Of a DNA stretch of 64,000 nt, positions 19,039 to 28,085 are shown one piece after another. The first letter of the stretch is position 1; each line of letters opens with the position of its first letter. This DNA is from JANMJD01 sp963828405 (GTDB taxonomy: Bacteria > Actinomycetota > Acidimicrobiia > Acidimicrobiales > Ilumatobacteraceae), in the NCBI GenBank assembly GCA_963828405.1, contig CAWHEG010000027.1:9289-73288 (forward strand). The letters are read 5' to 3'. The notes under the pieces were generated by a model. It was not told where the DNA came from, ran no database searches, and was given only the letters and a program-made list of their open reading frames with translations. The position numbers and the translations under genes are program-made.

Positions 19039-20721
19039 ATGTTGGATCCTCGCCTCTACCTCAACCTCATCCGCAGGAACATCCTGATCCTGATCGTCGT
19101 GCCCGTCGTCTTCGGCGGGATCGCCTACTACCGGGCCGCCCAGCAGCCCAAGATCTACACGGCGGCGGCGACGATCCTGCTGCGCCCGAACGACCCGAGC
19201 GAGCAGCTGGGCTCCTCCGGCCAGACGGGGACCGACCTCAGCCAGGGGATCGACGCCTACGCCCGAGCGCTGGCGACGATCGCCCAGGGCCCCGAGGTCC
19301 GCGAGGCCGCGGCGGCCCTGATGGGCACCATCACGGCCGCCGAGATCGGCGGGGCGGTCAGCGTCATCCCCCAGTCGGCGACCAGCAGCCTGCTCGTGAC
19401 GGCGACGACGCTGGTTCCCGAGCGGTCGCTGGCGATCGTCAACGCCGTCGGCACCGCCTACGTCGAACAGCGCCGCAGGACGGCGGTGACCGGTCTGCAG
19501 CGGGCGATCGACGACCTCAACAAGAACATCGCCCGCCTCGAGGAGAAGCTGGCCACCCTCGCCTCGGAGCCCGACGGACCGCCGCGTGAGGCTGCGCTGG
19601 CGACGGCGCAGGCGCAGTTCCAGACCCTCTCGGAACGCCAGCTCACCCTGTCGATCGACAAGGAGCTCAAGCGGGGCGAGGCCGAGTTCATCCCCAGCGA
19701 CCGGGTGCCGTCGGCGCCGGTCGCCCCCTACCCGCGCCATGATGCCTCGCGAGCGGCGCTCCTCGGTCTGGCCATCGCCGCCGCGCTCGTCTTCCTGCGC
19801 GACTATCTCGACACCCGGATCCGTTCCCGCGAGGAGATCGAGCAGCTCACCGGGCTGTCGGCGCTGGCCGAGATCCCGATCGACCGTCATGGTTCGCGCG
19901 ATCCCAATTACGTCTCGGCCATCCAATCCCCCGACGGTGTGCTCTCCGAGGCGATCCGCTCGCTGCGCGTGTCGCTGCGCTTCCTGAGTCTCGACACGCC
20001 GCTCAAGGTCCTGCTGGTGACCAGCCCGACCCCGGGCGACGGCAAGTCGACCGTGGCCACCAACCTCGCCGCGTCCTACGCCCAGGCGGGCGCCCGCACC
20101 CTGCTCGTCTCGGCCGACCTTCGCCGCCCGCGGATCGAACAACTCACCGCGGCGACCAGCGGCTCGGGACTGGTCGAGCTGCTGACGGAGATGGCGGGGG
20201 AGGAGGAACGGCGCAGGCGGGGCCGCAGGTCCGAGGTGCGCCCGTCGGCGGCCGACCGGGCGGTCACCCTGCTCCCGCCGCCACCGGCGCGCCGGCGCAC
20301 GGACACTCCGACCGTCCCGAGCCCCGGCGTGGACATCGCCGCCTGGTGCCACCACGACATCGACAACCTGTGGGTGCTTCCTGCCGGCCAGCCGATCGCC
20401 AACCCGGTCGAGATCCTCGGCTCGCCGGTGGCCAAGGACTTCTTCAACCTCGCCCGCGAGACGTTCGACATGGTCATCGTCGACACCCCGCCGATCGTCG
20501 CCGTGTCCGACACCCTCGTGATGTCGCCGATCGTCGACGGCATCCTGCTCGTCGCCTCGCTGCGCAGCACCCACCGCAAGCCGGTGTTGCGGGCGATGGA
20601 ACTGCTCGCCTCGGTGCAGGCCAACCCGATCGGCGTCGTCGTCAACCGGGTGCCCCGTGGCACCTACTACGGCGGCTACTACGGCGCTTCCTACGCCGAG
20701 ACGGCCGACAAGCGGCCGTAG
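19039..20721 (+). CDS. Wzc-type polysaccharide co-polymerase/BY-kinase, copy 1
   Basis: A 560-residue fusion. A Wzz-type chain-length domain with membrane segments at about 14-31 and 239-253 brackets an extracytoplasmic coiled-coil region. The cytoplasmic BY-kinase has Walker A SPTPGDGKST (329-338), Walker A' TLLVSADLRRP (354-364) and Walker B FDMVIVDTPP (476-485). A Pro/Arg-rich insertion (about 387-440, with PPPPARRR) separates A' from B. The tail has a tyrosine cluster (YYGGYYGASY, 543-552), the usual autophosphorylation site. It probably controls chain length and export, opposed by the phosphatase at 37297. Two paralogues lie at 21741 and 28086. Confidence 0.88.
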   Translation: MLDPRLYLNLIRRNILILIVVPVVFGGIAYYRAAQQPKIYTAAATILLRPNDPSEQLGSSGQTGTDLSQGIDAYARALATIAQGPEVREAAAALMGTITAAEIGGAVSVIPQSATSSLLVTATTLVPERSLAIVNAVGTAYVEQRRRTAVTGLQRAIDDLNKNIARLEEKLATLASEPDGPPREAALATAQAQFQTLSERQLTLSIDKELKRGEAEFIPSDRVPSAPVAPYPRHDASRAALLGLAIAAALVFLRDYLDTRIRSREEIEQLTGLSALAEIPIDRHGSRDPNYVSAIQSPDGVLSEAIRSLRVSLRFLSLDTPLKVLLVTSPTPGDGKSTVATNLAASYAQAGARTLLVSADLRRPRIEQLTAATSGSGLVELLTEMAGEEERRRRGRRSEVRPSAADRAVTLLPPPPARRRTDTPTVPSPGVDIAAWCHHDIDNLWVLPAGQPIANPVEILGSPVAKDFFNLARETFDMVIVDTPPIVAVSDTLVMSPIVDGILLVASLRSTHRKPVLRAMELLASVQANPIGVVVNRVPRGTYYGGYYGASYAETADKRP

Positions 20722-20734
20722 GCCGGACGTTCGC

Positions 20735-21730
20735 TCAGAACAGCTCGACGGTCGACATCGACAGCGCCAGGTCGTCGATCGACGGCACCCTCGCCGTGGC
20801 CAGCGACCGCCAGGTGAGCAACGGACCGAGGCTGCGCACGGGGATCAGCCCCCGCCCCGGGCCCGCCACGTCGGGCGTGGAGAGCACCAGGTCGGCGTCG
20901 GTGTCCCGGGCCAGCCGGGCGATCGCCCGGGCGAAGCGCAGCGGCCCGGCCGACCCGGCCGCCTCGTTGACGTCGAGCTCGCGCAACGGGCCGCGGCGCC
21001 GGACGCGGAACACGACGAACCCCTCGCGGATGTCGTCGGCGAGCGGGAAGACCCGGTAGTTGAGCGGTGCGAACCCGAACCGCCAGCGCAACACGTCGGC
21101 GGTGAACGCGGTGGCCAGACGCCGATCGCCCCGCGCCGGGGCGAGCACCTCGGCGATGGCGTCGTCGTCGGCGAAGGCCTCGGCGGGGTCGAGTCCGATG
21201 CCGCACGGCTCGCCCCACTTGTCGGCCGCACCGTTCGCCGAACGCAACCGGGTGATCCCGCGCAGCGAAGCCGGGCGCATCGACACGGTCAGCTTGCCGA
21301 CCTGCTGCCAGCCCATCTTCAGGTACCCCGGACGGCTCTTGGCGTTGGGGGTGTTGAACACCGCGTCGGTGCCGCTGGCGGTCAGGTCGTCGACGGCCAG
21401 CTTGGTCAGCCGCGAGAAGATCCCCATGCCCTGGAACTCGGGGAGGGTGGCGGTGTCGACGGCCCGGACCATCTCCAAGGTGCCCGGTGCGCCGGCCAGT
21501 CGCCAGCGCATCATCGTGCGCACGCCGACGATCCGCTCGTCGGCGGGATCGACGGCCACCCAGATCGGCGACGGCCCGAACGCGTTCCGGTCGTGCTTCC
21601 AGCGGAAGAACTCGCCGTTGGGCCGCGCCGGGTCCCACTGCAACGCCTCGGCGCAGACGCGCACGATCTCGTCGAACTCGTCCGCCCCGGCCCGACGGAG
21701 CACGAGCGGTGTCCCCGGTCGTTGGCTCAT
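20735..21730 (-). CDS. GNAT-family N-acetyltransferase
   Basis: A 331-residue protein with an N-terminal acetyl-CoA-binding GNAT domain: IWVAVDPADERIVGVRTMM, then VDTATLPEFQGMGIFSRL, the pyrophosphate-binding Q/RxxGxG/A-type loop, and FNTPNAKSRPGYLKMGW. The C-terminal half is less conserved and could hold a second GNAT-like fold. The start is 10 bases after the stop of the Wzc-type gene at 21741, so the two are probably one operon. It may modify a sugar or a lipid-linked intermediate (inference). Confidence 0.75.
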   Translation of the reverse strand: MSQRPGTPLVLRRAGADEFDEIVRVCAEALQWDPARPNGEFFRWKHDRNAFGPSPIWVAVDPADERIVGVRTMMRWRLAGAPGTLEMVRAVDTATLPEFQGMGIFSRLTKLAVDDLTASGTDAVFNTPNAKSRPGYLKMGWQQVGKLTVSMRPASLRGITRLRSANGAADKWGEPCGIGLDPAEAFADDDAIAEVLAPARGDRRLATAFTADVLRWRFGFAPLNYRVFPLADDIREGFVVFRVRRRGPLRELDVNEAAGSAGPLRFARAIARLARDTDADLVLSTPDVAGPGRGLIPVRSLGPLLTWRSLATARVPSIDDLALSMSTVELF

Positions 21731-21740
21731 CTCGGCCTGG

Positions 21741-23507
21741 CTACTTGCCGTAGTAGCCGTAGACGCGATCCCGGCCCTTCTGCGGCACCCGGTTGAGCAC
21801 GAGGCCCAGCAGGCGGGCCTGGGTCATCCGCACGGCCTCGACCCCCCGTTCGAGGTGGCTGTGGTTCGTCGAGCGCAACGAGGTGACGAAGATGATCCCG
21901 TCGACGAGGTGCGCCATGATCAGCGCGTCGGACACCGGCAGGACCGGAGGGGAGTCGACGATCACCATGTCGAACTGCTCGGCCGCCAGGGCGAAGAGGT
22001 CCTTCGTCAGCGGCGACCCGAGGATCTCCACGGGGTTGGTGACCGCCTGCCCGCCCGGGAGCACCCAGAGGTTCTCGGCGATCTCCCGGGCCCGTTCGAC
22101 GATCTGCAACACCCGGCGCGGCCTGATCCCGTTGCGGGCCGGCGCCGGCGTCGCCGCCGGCCGCTCGGCGACGACGAGGTCGGCGAGCGCGACCTCGGTC
22201 ATCGCGCTCGCCGCCGCGGCCCGACGGCGCCGTGCCGGGGGCGTGGGGAACTCCTCGATCGCCCGCTCCGTCCTGCGCCGCGCCACGGGCGCCGTGGCGA
22301 CCGCGGCCCCCTCGTCGGGATGGTCGTCCGCCTGGACGTGGCGTCGCTGGCGCAGTTCCTCCTCCTCGGCCATCTCGCTGAGGATCTCGACGAGACCGGG
22401 CCCGGCTTCGAGCTCGGTCAGCCGTTCGACCTGCGGCCGGCGGAGATCGGCGGAGATGAGCAGCGTGCGGAATCCGCCGGCGGCGTACGAGGCGGCGAGG
22501 TTCGTGGCCAACGTCGACTTCCCGTCACCAGGGCTGGCACTGGTCACGAGCACGACGCGCAGCGGCTTCTCGACGCTGAGGAAGCGCATCGAGACACGCA
22601 GCGAGCGCACAGCCTCGGCGACCACGCCGTCGGGCTTGGCCAGCACGGCGATCCGCCGGTTGTCGCGCAGCGTCCGCTGGTCGAGGGGCAGCTGGGCGAG
22701 CACCGACAACCCGCTCAACTCCTCCGCCTCGTCACGCGACCGCAGCCGCTGATCGAGCAGGTCGCGCAGCAGGGCGAAGCCGATCGCCATCGCCAGCCCG
22801 GCGCCGAGCCCGATCAACGCCCCTTCGAGCGGCTTGCGGCTCACCGGGTCGCCGGACGCCTGGGCGACCTGCACGACCTCGGCGGCGCCCTTCTTCAACT
22901 TCACGTCGGCCTCGAGCTGCAGGCGCCGGTTCGACAGGTCCTGGAACTGCCCCTGGGCCGAGGCCAGCGCCGTGCGGTTCGCCCCGTTGTCGGGCAGGAG
23001 CGAGAACTGGTCGATCTTGTTGCTCAGATCGGCGATCTGGATGTCGAACGTGGCGATCGTCTGATTGGCCTGCTCGACGGCGTCGGTCCGGCGGATCTCG
23101 ATGAACGCGTTGCCGACCGCGTTGGCGATGTCGGCGGCCCGCTGCGGGTCGCCCGCCGTCGCCCGGAAGTCGAGCGTTCCACCCAGCTCGGCCGGTGTGA
23201 TCTTCAGCGCAGTGTCGATCTCGGCGCTCGACACCCCGCCTCCGAGCGCGGCGGCCGCGGCGGTGAGCACGTCGGGACCGCGGGCCTCCTTGGCGATCAC
23301 CGGCAGCGCGGCAGCGTTGACCTCGGCCGAGCCGGTGCTCGCCGTCGCCACCTGCTCGGTGACCCGCAACAGGATGGTGGCCGTCGAGGCGAACTGCCGG
23401 GGCTGTTGATCGGTGTAGACGAACGCCGCCGCGGCGAGCAGCACCGGGAAGGCCAGGAGCACCAACCAGTTGCGTCTCGCCAGCTGCAGGTAGTCGGTGA
23501 GTTCCAC
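21741..23507 (-). CDS. Wzc-type polysaccharide co-polymerase/BY-kinase, copy 2
   Basis: A 588-residue paralogue of the proteins at 19039 and 28086. Membrane segments lie near 14-30 and 229-247. Walker A is SPGDGKST (325-332), A' is TLLISADLRRP (348-358) and Walker B is FDMVIVDSPP (512-521). The insertion between A' and B is the longest of the three (about 383-475) and includes TPPARRRR. The C-terminus ends RDRVYGYYGK with only three tyrosines. GTG at 23507 is chosen by alignment with copy 3 (VELTDYLQLARRNW against MELSDYLLLVKRNW). Confidence 0.87.
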   Translation of the reverse strand: MELTDYLQLARRNWLVLLAFPVLLAAAAFVYTDQQPRQFASTATILLRVTEQVATASTGSAEVNAAALPVIAKEARGPDVLTAAAAALGGGVSSAEIDTALKITPAELGGTLDFRATAGDPQRAADIANAVGNAFIEIRRTDAVEQANQTIATFDIQIADLSNKIDQFSLLPDNGANRTALASAQGQFQDLSNRRLQLEADVKLKKGAAEVVQVAQASGDPVSRKPLEGALIGLGAGLAMAIGFALLRDLLDQRLRSRDEAEELSGLSVLAQLPLDQRTLRDNRRIAVLAKPDGVVAEAVRSLRVSMRFLSVEKPLRVVLVTSASPGDGKSTLATNLAASYAAGGFRTLLISADLRRPQVERLTELEAGPGLVEILSEMAEEEELRQRRHVQADDHPDEGAAVATAPVARRRTERAIEEFPTPPARRRRAAAASAMTEVALADLVVAERPAATPAPARNGIRPRRVLQIVERAREIAENLWVLPGGQAVTNPVEILGSPLTKDLFALAAEQFDMVIVDSPPVLPVSDALIMAHLVDGIIFVTSLRSTNHSHLERGVEAVRMTQARLLGLVLNRVPQKGRDRVYGYYGK

Positions 23508-23668
23508 GCTGAACGCCCAGTCTTTCCGTCGTCCCCGCCGGTCGCGCCGCCGGGAGTCGATCAACGATAGATGCCGCCGCCGGTCGCCCGGCCGCGGGGC
23601 GCGCCACGAGGTCCGCCAGGTGTCGCCGACCATATGACAGCGGCCAAAGGCTCGTGACAGAGCCCTGT

Positions 23669-23678
23669 GGCCCATTCA
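23669..23678. promoter_or_regulatory. Partial copy of the intergenic motif (GGCCCATTCA)
   Basis: A shorter match to CCGG(A/C)CCATTTC in the 268-base divergent gap between Wzc copy 2 and the ligase-like gene at 23776. No other element or gene is recognised in this gap. Confidence 0.35.
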
Positions 23679-23775
23679 CTGCCCGTGGTCGAGGCTCACG
23701 GCGCAACGACGGGCGCCGCCCGGCGGGCGGATCTACGATGACGCCTTCGGGCGGAACACGATCGAGGACGGCGGC

Positions 23776-25071
23776 GTGCGGGTGGACGGAGCGAACGAGA
23801 AGCCACGGCTCTCGTCGAGAGCCTCGATGGCCGCACTGGTCCTGTCCCCGGCGTTGCAGTGGACGACCGTCATCGCCTCGCTGGTCCCGGGCGACCTGGT
23901 CGTGCTGCCGTTCACCGCGCTCGGGATCGCCACCCGCGACCGCCGCGACTGGAACCAGAACCGCCTGCGCCGGGGTCTGCGCCTGCCGGCGCTGCTGATC
24001 GTCGTCGGCTCGATCCTCGCCCTGTGGGACCTCGGCCCGACGATGTGGGCGGCGGCGACGATGTTCCAGGACCTCGTCGTGGCGCTGACGTTCCTCGGCC
24101 TGCTCGCCTATGCCCGCCGCCGGCGGTTCGACCAGCGCTTCCTGACCAAGTGGGTGTCGATCACGCTGGTCGCCGTCTCGGTCATCGAGTTGCTGTCGTC
24201 GGGCTACCGGCCCACGGCGACGCTCGGCCAGCCGAACATCGCCGGGCACTTCCTGGTGTGCGCCCTGGTCTTCGTGCTGCCGAGGCTCCGGCGCAGGTGG
24301 TGGATCATCGTGCCCCTCGTCGTGGTCGCCATCGGCCGTACGGGCTCGTTCGGCGCCCTCCTCGCCCTGCCGATCGCCGTCGCCTACCTCGGCTTCGCCG
24401 CCCTGCGCCGCCGCATGCGGGACGCCTCGTCACTGCACGTGTTCACATCGTGGCTGTTGCTGCTCACCCCGCTCGCCGTGCTCGCCGTGTTCGTCTTCGG
24501 CGTGGTCACCGGCGACCGCGCCGACGGCGGCGGCCTCGCCGCGGGCCGCCTCACCGCGACCCAGCGGGGACGGATCACCATCTGGAAGGAGGGGTACGAG
24601 GCGTGGCTGACCGACCCGCTCGGCCTCGGCCCGCACGGGTTCAAGGAGCTGGCCATCGACTGGCGGTTCGGGGAGAAGATCGCCGAGTCGTCCGAGATCC
24701 ACAACGACTACCTCGGCTACCTGGTCGAGCGGGGCCCGGCCGGACTGCTCGGGCTGCTGCTGCTCTACCGCGTGCTGTGGGTCTCGGGCCGCAAGGGCGG
24801 TGTCGCCCGGGCGTTGCTCATCGCCAACGCGGTCGGCGGCATGACGCACGAGTCGCTCCACTTCCGCGCCCTGTGGGTGCTCCTCGCCCTCGCCCTCGCC
24901 GACGAGCTCCACGACCGCCCCCGGCGCGAGCCGCGCACCCGCTACGCCCGCCGCCGGGCCCGCCACGAAGCGGCCGACCGGGCCGCCGAGGCCCTCGCCG
25001 AGGCCGCGCCTGCCGGCATCATCGACGACGCCGCGGTGCGCCGGCGATCGCCGGCCGCGGCCCTGGTCTGA
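23776..25071 (+). CDS. O-antigen ligase/polymerase family membrane protein (Wzy_C), copy 1
   Basis: A 431-residue protein with about 10 hydrophobic segments and a large loop with the Wzy_C signature: ITIWKEGYEAWLTDPLGLGPHG, then EIHNDYLGYLVERGPAG, containing the conserved histidine. Such proteins either polymerise lipid-linked repeats or ligate polymer to an acceptor. It is a clear paralogue of 31988 (both have PA(L/M)QWTTV..LVPGDLV). The tail is basic and Ala-rich. GTG start; divergent from Wzc copy 2. Confidence 0.8.
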   Translation: MRVDGANEKPRLSSRASMAALVLSPALQWTTVIASLVPGDLVVLPFTALGIATRDRRDWNQNRLRRGLRLPALLIVVGSILALWDLGPTMWAAATMFQDLVVALTFLGLLAYARRRRFDQRFLTKWVSITLVAVSVIELLSSGYRPTATLGQPNIAGHFLVCALVFVLPRLRRRWWIIVPLVVVAIGRTGSFGALLALPIAVAYLGFAALRRRMRDASSLHVFTSWLLLLTPLAVLAVFVFGVVTGDRADGGGLAAGRLTATQRGRITIWKEGYEAWLTDPLGLGPHGFKELAIDWRFGEKIAESSEIHNDYLGYLVERGPAGLLGLLLLYRVLWVSGRKGGVARALLIANAVGGMTHESLHFRALWVLLALALADELHDRPRREPRTRYARRRARHEAADRAAEALAEAAPAGIIDDAAVRRRSPAAALV

Positions 25072-25090
25072 GCCGCTGGTCGGCGTGTCC
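25072..25090. repeat. 19-bp dispersed repeat at a convergent gene end
   Basis: GCCGCTGGTCGGCGTGTCC directly follows the ligase stop and matches 5436-5454 in 18 of 19 positions. Both copies lie between convergent genes, and GCCG/CGGC can pair. Possible weak terminator or small dispersed element. Confidence 0.4.
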
Positions 25091-25116
25091 ACCGGCCACC
25101 GATCGACGGGCCGCTC

Positions 25117-25953
25117 TCAGACGGAGGCGCCGCGGTAACGGGCCCGATTGACCAGTCCGCGCAGCACGGACTCGAGGCGCATGCCGCCCGCAGCCTTGGC
25201 CGCAACGTGTCGGCGGGAATCGCTGCGCTGGATCGGCGTACGGCGGAGCTCGAAGACGTCCTGGCCGGCGCGGTTGGCCCCCGGCGTGGCCAGCGCGGCG
25301 CTGCGGAAGCGTCTGCGCACCTCGCGGTCGGCCGTCGCCGAGGGGCGGACCGCCTTGGGGTAGGCGAAGTCCCGGGCGTTGACGCCGCACCAGTCGCCGA
25401 TCAGCTCGATCGAGCGGTCCAGCTCGTCGGCCACGTCCGCGTCGGCCATCCGGTCGAGCAGCACGTGGCGGTGGGTGTGCGAACCGATGTCGACGAGGCC
25501 GCTGTCGGCGACCTCCCTCAGCCCGGCCCGGGTCATCGCCGGCGAACCGTCGAACCACGGGACCACCCCGTCGATGAATGCCGTGGCCAGGTACAACGTC
25601 GCCGGGAGCCGATGCCGGGCGAGGATCGGCAGGGTGTGGTCGACGAAGTCGGCCGTGCCGTCGTCGAAGGTCAGCACGACCCCGGGCTCCGTCGCCGCCC
25701 CCTCGGGCGCGGCGAGCTCGTGGAGCGCCCGATCGAGGCTGATCACCCGGTGGTGCTCGGCGAGGTAGGCGATCTGGGCGTCGAACTCGGTGATCGGCAG
25801 GTCGACGAGCGAACCGCTCCCCAACCCGACGCGGTGGTAGATCAGCAGCGTGACCCCGGCGGCTCGCGGCAGGAGCCGGTCGGCGGCGAGCGACGCCTCC
25901 TTGACCGCGCCGCCGACGAGCCGGCGGACCGTCCGTCGACCGGCGACGCTCAC
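25117..25953 (-). CDS. Polysaccharide deacetylase (NodB domain)
   Basis: A 278-residue carbohydrate esterase family 4-type protein. The metal and catalytic motif LTFDDGTADF holds Asp97-Asp98, and SHTHRH (158-163) supplies the two metal-binding histidines. It would remove N-acetyl groups from a surface polysaccharide or its precursor. No clear signal peptide is seen, only a moderately hydrophobic start. GTG at 25953 overlaps the dehydrogenase stop (GTGA), showing coupled translation. Confidence 0.85.
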   Translation of the reverse strand: MSVAGRRTVRRLVGGAVKEASLAADRLLPRAAGVTLLIYHRVGLGSGSLVDLPITEFDAQIAYLAEHHRVISLDRALHELAAPEGAATEPGVVLTFDDGTADFVDHTLPILARHRLPATLYLATAFIDGVVPWFDGSPAMTRAGLREVADSGLVDIGSHTHRHVLLDRMADADVADELDRSIELIGDWCGVNARDFAYPKAVRPSATADREVRRRFRSAALATPGANRAGQDVFELRRTPIQRSDSRRHVAAKAAGGMRLESVLRGLVNRARYRGASV

Positions 25954-27269
25954 AGGCGGTCGACCTCGTCGCCCGGGACCCGGTTGCGGGTGTCCAGCAC
26001 CTTGGCGCCGTGCTCGGCGACGAGCGCCCAGTCGAAGCGCGAGTGCTCGGTGAGCACGATCACCAGATCCGCCGCAGCCAGCTCGTCACGCGTCAGCTCG
26101 ACGAGCTCGACCGTGGGCGGCACGAAGCGGGCGTCGACCATCGGATCGCACGCCCGCAGGTCGGCGCCGAGCAGGTGCAGGCGGTCGGCCACCTCGACGG
26201 CCGGCGACTCCCGGGCATCGGCGGAGTCCTTCTTGTAGGTCAGCCCGAGGAGCAGGATCCGGCTCCCGTTGACCGCCTTGCGGTCGCCGTTGAGGTGCTG
26301 GATGGCCCGCTGGGCGACGTAGTCCGGCATGTGCTCGTTCACGTCGTTGGCCAGTTCGACGAACCGGAAGGCATGACCGAGGGAACGGCGGACCTGCCAC
26401 GAGAGGTACGACGGATCGATCGGCAGGCAGTGTCCACCGACGCCGGGGCCCGGGGTGAAGCGCATGTAGCCGAACGGCTTGGTCGTCGCCGCGTCGATCA
26501 CCGACCACACGTCGATCCCCAGGTCGTGGGCGAAGATCGCCAGTTCGTTGACCAGCGCCACGTTGACGTGGCGGAAGGTGTTCTCGAGCAGCTTGGTGAG
26601 CTCGGCCTCCTTGACGCCCGGGACCCTCACGGTGCGGTCGACGAGGGCCGAGTAGAAGTCGTCGACCGCCTTGGCCGAGGCGTCGTCGATCCCCGAGACG
26701 ACCTTGGGGGTGTTGCGCAGGGTCCACCGTGTGTTGCCCGGGTCGATCCGCTCCGGGCTGTAGCCGACGTGGAAGTCGAGGCCGGCGCGCAGCCCGCCGG
26801 TCTCGAGCACCGGGATCAGCACCTCCTCGGTGGTGCCGGGGTAGGTGGTCGACTCGAGCACGACGCAGCACCCCGGGCGAAGGTGGGCGACGAGCATCGC
26901 CCCCGCCGATTCGACGAAGCTCAGGTCGGGTGCCGAGTCGCGCAGCGGCGTCGGCACCGAGATCACGGCGACGTCGAAGCCGGCGAGGTCGGCGGGATCA
27001 CACGAGGGGAGGTAGCGGCCGGTGCCCAGGGCCGATCGAAGATCGGCGTCGGTGACGTCCTCGATGAACGACGAGCAGGCCGCCAGACGAGTGATCCTGT
27101 CGACGTCGACATCGAAGCCGACGACGTCGTAGCCGACCTCGACGGCGCGCAGGGCGACCGGCAACCCCACGTACCCCTGTCCGAGTATCGCGACCCGACC
27201 CGACCCGGGGGCCCGCTCGGGCCCGGCGGGCAGGCCGGCGGGCAGGTCGTCGGGGTCGCGGGGCGGCAT
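25950..27269 (-). CDS. Nucleotide-sugar 6-dehydrogenase (UDP-HexNAc dehydrogenase-like)
   Basis: A 439-residue two-step NAD-dependent dehydrogenase that makes a nucleotide-sugar uronic acid. The Rossmann motif is VAILGQGYVGLPVA (about 26-39), the central region has LLENTFRHVNVALVNELA, and the catalytic Cys281 sits in GVGGHCLPIDPSYL. The segment YSPERIDPGN is typical of the WbpA/TviB/WecC group acting on UDP-GlcNAc or UDP-ManNAc rather than UDP-glucose. Start MPPRDPDD at 27269 is the nearest ATG before the fold. It is coupled to the deacetylase gene. Confidence 0.87.
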   Translation of the reverse strand: MPPRDPDDLPAGLPAGPERAPGSGRVAILGQGYVGLPVALRAVEVGYDVVGFDVDVDRITRLAACSSFIEDVTDADLRSALGTGRYLPSCDPADLAGFDVAVISVPTPLRDSAPDLSFVESAGAMLVAHLRPGCCVVLESTTYPGTTEEVLIPVLETGGLRAGLDFHVGYSPERIDPGNTRWTLRNTPKVVSGIDDASAKAVDDFYSALVDRTVRVPGVKEAELTKLLENTFRHVNVALVNELAIFAHDLGIDVWSVIDAATTKPFGYMRFTPGPGVGGHCLPIDPSYLSWQVRRSLGHAFRFVELANDVNEHMPDYVAQRAIQHLNGDRKAVNGSRILLLGLTYKKDSADARESPAVEVADRLHLLGADLRACDPMVDARFVPPTVELVELTRDELAAADLVIVLTEHSRFDWALVAEHGAKVLDTRNRVPGDEVDRL

Positions 27270-27342
27270 CCGCCGATGATATGGCCCAGCCGGCCGTGCG
27301 TTCCCGCAGGTCGTGGGACCCAATTCGGGACGCCGGCAGGGA

Positions 27343-28005
27343 TCACCAGTCGGAGCGGAGCCGGTCGAGCGAACGGGCGGGCGAACCGACGACCACCTCG
27401 CCGGGCGGCACGTCGCGGGTCACGACGGCCCCGGCCCCGACCATCGCCCCGGCGCCGATGGTCAGGCCGCGCAGCACGACGGCGCCGGCGCCGACGGTCG
27501 CAGCCTCCTCGAGGTGGACGTCGCCACCGAGGATCCCGCCGGGGAACACCGTCGCGTAGTCGTCGAAGCTGCAGTCGTGGCCGATCGCCGCGTTGATGTG
27601 GATGTCGACGTGCAGGCCGAGGCGGCAACCGGTGGTCACCCGGGCGCCGGCGGCCAGGATGCAACCGGGCCCGATCGTGGTGCCGCTGCCGGCGCTGGCC
27701 CTCGGGCTGAGCAGGATCGTCGGTCGGGCGCGGGTCGGGCCGAGACGCCGGACGATCGATCGCCGAACGGCCCCGCTGCCGATGGCGATGACGTACCCGA
27801 CGTCGGAGGTACACAGCCGCGTCGGCGGGCCGATGAGCTTGCCACCGACCGCGGCGAGGCGATCCGTGTCGACGGGCCCGTCGTCGAGGTATCCCAACAG
27901 CCGGATCGGAGCGCCGTCGGCGTCCATGTCCCGGGCGATGTCGGCGACCTCACGCCCGAATCCACCGGCGCCGACGATCACGACGTCGTCGGGGCGCCGG
28001 TTCAT
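27343..28005 (-). CDS. Sugar O/N-acetyltransferase, PglD/NeuD family
   Basis: A 220-residue protein with an N-terminal nucleotide-sugar-binding domain (VVIVGAGGFGREVADIA) and a C-terminal left-handed beta-helix of hexapeptide repeats (GSGTTIGPGCILAAGARV; NAAIGHDCSFDDYATVFPG; VGAGAVVLRGLTIGAGAMVGAG). The His in IGHDC is the conserved base. It acetylates an amino or hydroxyl group of a nucleotide sugar with acetyl-CoA. With the PglF-, PglE- and PglC-like genes here, a PglD-like role is likely (inference). Confidence 0.85.
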   Translation of the reverse strand: MNRRPDDVVIVGAGGFGREVADIARDMDADGAPIRLLGYLDDGPVDTDRLAAVGGKLIGPPTRLCTSDVGYVIAIGSGAVRRSIVRRLGPTRARPTILLSPRASAGSGTTIGPGCILAAGARVTTGCRLGLHVDIHINAAIGHDCSFDDYATVFPGGILGGDVHLEEAATVGAGAVVLRGLTIGAGAMVGAGAVVTRDVPPGEVVVGSPARSLDRLRSDW

Positions 28006-28085
28006 CGGCGGGGATCGTAGTCGTGGCCGCTCGCGTCCGGCGGGCAGCAGGCGATCTCACCGCGGCGGCCATCGCGGCGAACGAC